Positions 56,898 through 64,000 of a DNA stretch of 64,000 bases are shown piece by piece. Position numbers and translations under genes: made by a program. This stretch comes from Chrysopilus asiliformis (Eukaryota; Arthropoda; Insecta; Diptera; Rhagionidae), in assembly GCA_964034945.1 (NCBI GenBank), contig OZ035961.1, positions 89,344,991-89,408,990 on the forward strand. Direction: 5' to 3'. Position 1 is the stretch's first letter, and every line of letters begins with the position of its first letter. The notes beneath the pieces were generated by a model. It did not search any database. It saw only the letters and a list, made by a program, of their open reading frames with translations, and was not told the DNA's origin.

Positions 56898-58454
56898 GAC
56901 TTCCAAATCCTCTTCCAAAGCCTTTACAATCATGTTGTTTGTAAAAATTAATTATTTTCGCGATTTCCTGTCGAGTGAATTTAGAATCTTTAATTGAGAA
57001 ATGTCAAAAAAAATTCCATGAAATTTCAGCATTGTAATTTTTTATTGAATTTCTCCCTGGAATTTTTTCTTCCCTCCAGCTCGAGCCAATCAATGGATTA
57101 AAAAAATTCATGAAATAAAAAGTCGTAAGTGTAGAGGCCCGGTAAATCAATGGAAGAGTTCTTCACAGTTCGACAACATCTTGAGTGACACTTTTCGAAA
57201 ATTTAAGACCCAAACAAACTTTTTTCTGAGTTCACAATCTTTTATCCCTTCATTGAATTAATTTCAATGGCATGCATTTTATTCCATTTGCTTTGATTTT
57301 ATTTATTTTTCTATGAGACCATTTTATCGGGAATGTACGCACATCTAACCTATTTACGAATCTTACAAAAGATCTTTTGTGTATTTTAATTTCGAGAAAC
57401 TTGAATTCATCTTAGAGTCATTTCAAATGAGTTCATAAACATTTAGACAAAAAAAAAACGATCTTTTTCTCTAATAGAAAAATATCTCGAGGGATTTGTC
57501 CACTTGGATTCGTGCGGGAAAGAAATTTGTAGACTTTGAGACGTTTTTATTATAAGTAAATAATCCGATTGTAAGAGGTTTACTGAAATAACGAAATATT
57601 TTGAATTTTTTATTAGGATTTTCAAATATTTTCATAAGCTTTTAAGTGCATTTATCTTTATGTGCAATAAATTAAAATTCAAGCTCAATCAAGTTTGGGA
57701 ATTCGATTTACTAATGCAAGAATTTTAACGGTTTTTTATAAGAATTCAAATTTTTCTATCAAAAACATGAAAGTTTTTCGTTTTTTTTTAGCTTATCACA
57801 TGCTCAACTTTGATAAATTTCCAAAGAAATTAAAATTTTCCTCAAAGTTCTCCGAAACCCTGTAAAAAATCTTCAATTTAAGCTTAAAATAAAAACATAA
57901 AAACCAAATCTTCAAAAAAAAGTAATAACTTACAAATCCTACAAATTGTAAAATTAGCAATTACCAAATTTATGTGAACATCTGATTCTAAAATCTTTTC
58001 ATAAGCTAAACATGACAAAAGAAATAAATAAATTCAGTCAAAATAATTCCATCTGTTGAAAAAATGTCCAGCATTTGCCGGAAGATTTTCTTAAATCATG
58101 TCCACGTAATCCGCATGGAATTAAATCTTGACAAATAATTTTTCGTTGCTTTCTTCATAATCGTTTGTTAATTAGAAAAATCCAAGATTATCGTTAAGAA
58201 TTAGTGTTTTACTGTTTTTGATAAAACTTATCGTGTTTGATAGGCGGATGTTTATCCAAGAATTATATTTAGAACTTTGCCAGGTTCTAGAAAAACGATA
58301 AAACTTTGACTATTTATAAGAGGCCGGATGTTACATTTGCAAACATGTGGTTTTAGGATTAGCACAAAAAACGTGTGTGAGGTTTTTAAATAAATTACAG
58401 GCTAAGTCGTGCGATTTTAAAGCAGATTTAGACACTTTTTGTAGAGTAAAAAAT
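56898..58454. other. AT-rich sequence with a possible TATA-containing promoter
   Basis: CTATTTATAAGAGGCCGG at about 58309-58326 resembles a TATA box with downstream GC-rich start region on the + strand, but no coding frame follows. Confidence 0.3.
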
Positions 58455-58751
58455 TTAAATTTTGCAAGAATTATTTTTCAATTTTTGTTTTATAAATTTT
58501 TCGATTTGACGTAACTGTAGAAAATCGAAAATATTTTTTACATCTGCTTGGGAGAAAGGGAATAGGGCGAGTTCCCCAAGCGCTGGATACTTAAGGCAAC
58601 ATATGTTGAAAATCCATACAATGGTTTCGGGGATAGCATGTAGGAATGATTTGAGTGAGTCAAAATTTTCTCCGCAAGACATTTTTTTGCAGGACATGAA
58701 AATAGGCGAAACTTTATGTGTAATCTGGCCTGAAATAAAGAAAACTTGCAA
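58455..58751 (-). CDS. exon-like reading frame of unknown function
   Basis: 98 codons from the first methionine. A strong acceptor (TTTTCTTTATTTCAG then GCCAG) lies at about 58730-58744 on the minus strand, so the real coding part probably starts at GQITHKVSPIF and runs to the stop at 58455, about 91 codons. Codons are less AT-biased than nearby chance frames. Visible features are four or five cysteines (MSCKKMSCGENF, NICCLKYP), an amphipathic middle (FLHAIPETIVWIFNICCL) and a basic tail (IEKFIKQKLKNNSCKI). An upstream exon would lie right of 58745; none was identified. I do not recognise the family. It could be a genuine terminal exon, a gene fragment, or chance. Confidence 0.35.
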   Translation of the reverse strand: MQVFFISGQITHKVSPIFMSCKKMSCGENFDSLKSFLHAIPETIVWIFNICCLKYPALGELALFPFSQADVKNIFDFLQLRQIEKFIKQKLKNNSCKI

Positions 58752-58929
58752 AAAATGAGAGGAAATTAATTTTCCTAATTAGTTTCACACATAAATTTTT
58801 CTGTTAGATGTTGAAAGTTGTATTGCAATTGAATTTTGAGATTTTTTCCAAAGCAATTGTTTTCAAAAAATTATAAAAGCACGCTGTGGGAAAATCTAAA
58901 AAAATGTAATTTTTCCTGAAAAAAATGGG

Positions 58930-59275
58930 AAAAAAGATCTAAATGAATTTTTACACACCTAGCTGAATCACTTTCGCATCCCCGAAAACCTAAAGATTAT
59001 AAATTTCATCAAAATCGGTCAAGCCATTTTCAAAATATAGGGGGTGCACCTGAGAGGCACACGTCGTGCTTTTATGTAATAAAAAAAATTTGAAGAGGTC
59101 CCTAAATATGAAAAAGGACGAAAAAAACAAATTTTTGTTGCGGTCCTTCAGACAAATGCAAAATTATAGAATAGAAACATATATGTCAATAACAAAGCAG
59201 AAATACATCTATAAAAACATTGTGTTTGAAAATGAGAAGTGCCTCTGAAGCACAAGTCGTGCCTATTAGAGTTAA
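58930..59275. mobile_element. partial piggyBac-type element, relative of 11055-11943
   Basis: TTTCATCAAAATCGGTCAAG, AAAATATAGGGGGTGCACCT and TGCCTCTGAAGCACAAGTCG match the right half of the earlier copy. The right end GTCGTGCCTATTAGAG is followed by TTAA. The left end is missing. Confidence 0.65.
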
Positions 59276-59928
59276 TAGAACCGCAATAGCTTTTCAATCA
59301 TCTCAGCTTTTTTGCCAACTTTCGACCGAAGGCTGAAGTTCGGCTTAGGCCAAAAACTGACCTTCGATTGGACTCTTATCCTCAGATTGTCTTTAAAAAA
59401 TATCGGGGAATCAAAATGATTAAAGAAAAACTAAATATTTAATTAAAAAAATGTCTTTTTATTTATTTTTTATTCTTACAATAAAACTGATGATAATGAA
59501 AAAGAACTTAAATAATTCAAGTAAAATTTACAGGATCATTATAATCATCATTGTACATTTTTATTACAATAAAAAAAATTATGAACAAAATAAACATGAT
59601 GAAACACACAAATTAGATAACTTTCAATTTATGATACACATTCACTTAAATTAAAAACAAAAATCTAATTTCTTTTTTTCTTAAAGCAAAAATTTGTAAA
59701 AGAAGGCTGATTTGTCAATTTAATGTTAACTTCACACTTTCCCCGAATGCAGGCGCATCACATTCTCGGCTGCAAAGTTGAGAACTTATTTTTAACGTTT
59801 TTTTTTTCATTTTTTAAATTTTAGTCTGGTAGCTGCCTGTGATTCGTGTACATTCCGCAAGAGTGCGAGCGAGTATTAAACATTTTGATTGGTTCCGTTT
59901 CAAAGGTATATAAAAAGATTGATCCTTA
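59276..59928. other. AT-rich sequence, nothing recognised
   Basis: No element ends or exon identified. Confidence 0.35.
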
Positions 59929-60097
59929 AGGCCTGTGTCCACATGGAAGTTTATTTGCAGAAGTCGCTTCTAGCAGACACTTCTGGAAGTTTTTCCCGTG
60001 GAAACACTAACTGCAAGTGAACTTCCAGAAGTTGTGACACCAGAAATCTCTTCTAGAAGCGACTTCTGCAAATAAACTTCCATGTGGACACAGGCCT
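59929..60097. mobile_element. TTA-flanked Harbinger-type MITE
   Basis: 169 bp, ends AGGCCTGTGTCCACATGGAA and exact complement, arms of about 50 bp including TTTGCAGAAGTCGCTTCTAG. TTA at 59926-59928 and 60098-60100. Confidence 0.85.
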
Positions 60098-60100
60098 TTA

Positions 60101-63100
60101 GACAGAAACCACTCAAAAAAAGGAATCTTTAAAAATGTTTTCGTATACATTTCCAATATTTCGTCTCGATTAGGCACAAATTACGGTATTTTTTCATGGG
60201 CTGCAATTGAAACGTCTCGAGAAGACGGCGTTTGTTAGTTTTTTATCTGTCTTTGGGCTCGAAAATCTATGTCTGCAAGTGTCATTTTAAGGTTATGGAA
60301 AAAATCGCAATTTCCGTTTAATCGAGACATAAAATAATAAGCATTCTTTCACAAATTTTTTAACTAAATCATCTTAATTTTTGATTGATATTTAAATTAT
60401 TTTTTTTCTAACTTTACATGATTTTAAAAACCTTTAAAAGTTTTTTTTACTTCATATATTTTTTCAGTTTCCTTGTGTTTTGCATTTTCTGCTCCTATCT
60501 ACTGCATAAAAAATTAAGTCTTTTCGAAATGTTTTAATACATCTATATTAGATTTTTCGTGACATAATTTATAAAATTTGCGTTCAAAAATATGAATTTT
60601 TTAATGAATTTTCAGTTATTTCGATTTTTATATATTTTTTCATATTTCTAACTATAGAAATTTCTTTCAAAATTTCAACGAAAGTAATTAAAATTGTTTG
60701 TCGATAAAATTTTATGTAGGGATTGCTACTCCAGTTGGCCGTTTTTTGTAAACTGGGAAATGTTATTTATAGTTAAAAAAGGTTCCTAAAAACATTTTTA
60801 AAAAATAGCTGAAAATAAATTAAATGTCCAAATCTATCCAGCCCGTTGTTTTAAACTACAATTAAAAATTAAGTTAAAAAAATAGTGTGTGTCACGGGCA
60901 TAGATTATAGGCTCTCTAGTCAGTACTAGGTTTATGGTGCGTTTAAGTTGTTGATTGTCCAATAGGTACGTTCAAAAAGTCAATTCGTACAATTTTAGTT
61001 AAGATACATTCCAGAGCCACGCACTTCCGTTTCATCGAGCATTTACTCCCCAAATCGTTGAGTTAGTGGCGCCGCACAAGAAGTTTCACTCTAAAAAAAA
61101 CCAATTAAAATTTCATCTCGATTAAGAATTAAACCAAATTGCAGAGTAAACGGCAGGAGTCATGTTGCCAACTTAACACAATGGAAAGCGTCAAATGTAA
61201 GCAAAGGTGTCGCTCGTCATGTGGTTTGTAGCTAAAGATTTGCATCCTTGCACTTTTTTTTGCCGTCGCCCCATTGATTTAAAAAAATGACGCTGACGCA
61301 CGCCGTAGACGCTCACATTCTGTTTAGCTCTTTAGACATAAAATGCGATTTTTTTTCATGGACTGCCTTTATTAGGATTTTTTTGAGACCTTACCCAAAA
61401 ATGGGCTGCCTTTGTCAGGATTTTTTTTTTTTGATACCTTAATTTTCGGAATAAATATGTCTGTAAGTGTTATTTTAATGGCGGACTATGAAAAAAATCG
61501 CAATTTATGTCCAAGTGAGACCCAAAAGAAAATTCAAATTTCTAAATATCAAACAATTTTAATTACTCTCAAAAGGACGCCATATATTTTTTTTAAAACT
61601 TTAAGGCATTTCATTTATTGTGAATATTACAATAACAAAAAAACTAGTGCTTCAAAATTGTGGCAGTAGTTTTATATTTCTAACTTACATATTCGAGTTA
61701 AATAAATTTGCTGCATTTAATACTTCATCCGCTATGATAGATTTTGGTAGTGTTTAGACCAATTGGCAAAATACGTAAAATGAAATAAAAAATAACATGT
61801 GGTTCTTAACAAAACACATTCGTTAAAAAAATTAACAAAAAAAAATTGTTATTAAAATCCAATAAAAAACTTCTGTATGCTTTCCCAATCTAATAAATTT
61901 TATAAACTAAATGTTAAATAAATAAAAGTTTCTAAATGAATTTCAGTTAAGAAATTTATTTAGATCACAAAATTTTTATATATATCTTTTATCGTCAAAT
62001 TATTAGTTATGTTTTTGTTATTAATTTTAGAAATGCAAAGAAAAATTCTTAAAAGAAAAATTCTAAAAGAAATTTTACTAAAAAAAATTATAATAAAATA
62101 AAAAAAAATTTGCACTTTGACTTTTATAATGATTGAAATAATAAACATAAAAGACTTTTTTGAAATAAAATTAAATTTTTATTTTTGTTTTTATTTCATA
62201 ATGCAATGTATATAAATGTACATAAATTTTTGTATATTTGTTTTGTATATATTAAGGAAGGCTCGTAATTTTTATAAACATTACATTCTCTCGTTAACTT
62301 TATGCATAAACTTACTTAACCACTAAATATTTCATAATTTTCTTTATGGAATTAATTGTAATTTCAGTTAATTTTTTTTTTAAATATATTTTACCATAAA
62401 ATTAATAAGTCTTTACAGTTTTTTTTGTTTTACTCTCCAAACAAAATTAAATAAAAAAAAATGTCTGTCATCATTGATACTTTTTTTTAAATTCTAGGAC
62501 TAAAAATAATTAAACAACAAAAAATGCATGTGATATCTTGAGAAATTTTATGGATTTTTTTTTTAAATTTGTGTTTTTAGCTACCCTAATAAAATATGGG
62601 AATCTGATTTGCTCTGTTCTTAAACTTCTTTATCGTTGGGTTTCCAAAAGTTAAAAGGAAATATTATTAAAAAAAATATGATTTTTAAACTAGTATTATA
62701 ACATGTGGATCTATTATTTTATTTGTAAATTAATAAAAAAAATGTTTTTTTTTTATTTTTGTTGATTTTTCGGTCATTTTTTAACGCTAGAAACCATATT
62801 GGAGGTGCACGCGCTTCCATTTTTGAGGTGTTTTCCATAAGAATCTGAAACAAACAAAAAATAATTATTAGTAAATTGTTGATTGATAAATAGTGAAAAA
62901 TATAAAAAAAATCTATGATTAATATAAAAAAATATGAATGATGTAAATGTAGTTTTTTGCAAAAAATTTTCGCGTCGGAGAAACTAAATATCAATAAAAA
63001 GTTGTCCATAAAATACGTCATGCGTATTTTCCATCACTTATCACCCCCCCCCCCCCCCCTCACCCATTTGCTAAGACTTTTTTTAGCTTGTCTTAATGCC

Positions 63101-63295
63101 GCCACCCCACTTTAGCAGACCCCATCTCTCCCTCTAAAAATGCAACGTATTGTAGGGACAACCACTAAACTGAAATCAGGGGTCTAAGCCGATTGGCATG
63201 AAATTTTGCACACAGATTCGTGTTACCTTAACGGTGCTTTCTACCTCCGTGCAAACTTTGCTTTTTATCTCCGTGCAAACTTTCATGGTAATTCC
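60101..63295. other. very AT-rich sequence, no gene recognised
   Basis: Long A and T runs and a C run at about 63043-63059. No reading frame shows a domain. A GC-richer spot at 61000-61330 was checked for a gene or tRNA and none found. Confidence 0.4.
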
Positions 63296-63378
63296 CGAAA
63301 AACCTGAAATAGAAGGTCCTGTTTTTCCCATTTTCTCTCGGGATCGGGGTCGCTGATCACGAATCTGGTGTTGAAATA
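63296..63378 (+). repeat. monomer of the dispersed ~125-bp repeat
   Basis: AGAAGGTCCTG then ATCGGGGTCGCTGATCACGA match monomers near 55075 and 11290. A second start (GAGATGGAAGGTCC) runs off the window end at 64000. Confidence 0.6.
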
Positions 63379-63379
63379 T

Positions 63380-63978
63380 CGATGCACGATTTTGCCCCTA
63401 AACTAACTTTTGAATCAGTGAAGTTTTCACTTTGCTTGAGGACTTTTTGGAAATGGCACAGTCTCTAGTTCCATGAGGCGTTAAAAGCTAGAGTGGACCA
63501 ACCCACATGTCGAAATCGTGAATTTTTTTGTGTTTGAATCACTATTGCGAGTGAGTTTCTAGATAAAAATGTTTGGATGCACAAAAGAACATTTCAACAT
63601 TGAGTAATAAAGTCCACACAAATTTTTTTTTTGCAAAAATTTACAGTAAATAATAGTACAAAAGTGAAAAAGCTTCAAAAACTCGATTATGTGGGTTGGT
63701 CCACTCTAGCTTTTAACGTCTCATATGGCGTCAAGAGCCACCGAATTGCAGGGGAATGGTGAGTGGTTAACGAACTTTCTTGTGATTTTTCACAGAATTC
63801 ATGGAGAAAGTTCGTTAACCCCTTACCATCCCCCTGCAATTCGGTGGCTCTTGAAGCCATATATGGATGAAACTAGAGACTGTACCTTTTCCAAAAAGTA
63901 CTCAACCAAAGTGAAAACTACACGGGTTCAAAAGTTAACCCAGGGGCACGAAAAACGCAATTTCTTGCATTGTTCTTT
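63380..63978. mobile_element. foldback MITE family G2, copy split by another MITE
   Basis: GATGCACGATTTTGCCCCTA at the left and TTTCTTGCATTGTTCTTTC at the right match 2801-3177. The left arm is interrupted at 63475-63722. Confidence 0.75.
63475..63722. mobile_element. small MITE nested in the G2 foldback
   Basis: 248 bp with ends GAGGCGTTAAAAGCTAGAGT and complement GAGACGTTAAAAGCTAGAGT, extending through GGACCAACCCACAT. It splits the TTCATCCATATATGG phrase of the host MITE; AT on each side may be a 2-bp duplication. Confidence 0.7.
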
Positions 63979-64000
63979 CAAAATTTGAGATGGAAGGTCC

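Overview
The window is AT-rich, intron-containing DNA from an insect. A dipteran is most likely, and a lower (nematoceran-like) fly is a guess. The reasons are the fly-like ric-3 and NDUFA11 proteins, a DUF1091 secreted protein of the kind expanded in Diptera, and a very dense, nested population of insect-type transposons. Only three host genes can be supported with confidence, all on the + strand and all in the first 25.2 kb.

Layout. (1) 0-3.9 kb: repeats, including an internally deleted mariner, a MITE carrying a Helitron and a Harbinger-type element, and a foldback MITE. (2) 3.965-20.667 kb: ric-3, a chaperone of nicotinic acetylcholine receptors, in at least ten coding exons. Its long introns are packed with insertions, including three MITEs joined end to end, a LINE, a piggyBac-type element, a Helitron and a 2-kb hAT-type foldback element. 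(3) 22.367-23.046 kb: NDUFA11 (complex I subunit B14.7), four coding exons. An exact 78-bp inverted copy of the start of exon 3 lies about 0.7 kb downstream. (4) 24.590-25.187 kb: a two-exon secreted DUF1091 protein. (5) 25.5-29.0 kb: a LINE carrying RNase H, split by two DNA elements inserted 36 bp apart. (6) 32.1-35.0 kb: a complete Helitron, then a three-level nest (MITE, then hAT element, then hAT MITE). (7) 35-45 kb: mostly non-repetitive DNA of higher GC in which I recognise no gene. (8) 45.4-49.6 kb: a DNA transposon that keeps a Myb/SANT-like gene, a TTAA-flanked MITE and a hAT-like element. (9) 51.6-64 kb: another Helitron, several MITEs, one exon-like reading frame of unknown function near 58.5 kb, and long AT-rich stretches with nothing recognisable.

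The host genes do not form a pathway: one acts in receptor biogenesis in the ER, one in the inner mitochondrial membrane, and one is secreted. What unifies the window is layered transposon insertion. Target-site duplications and element ends can be read directly at many junctions, so the order of insertion can be worked out. I found no convincing tRNA, rRNA, CRISPR or viral gene. Most short open frames here are chance frames or translations of repeats.
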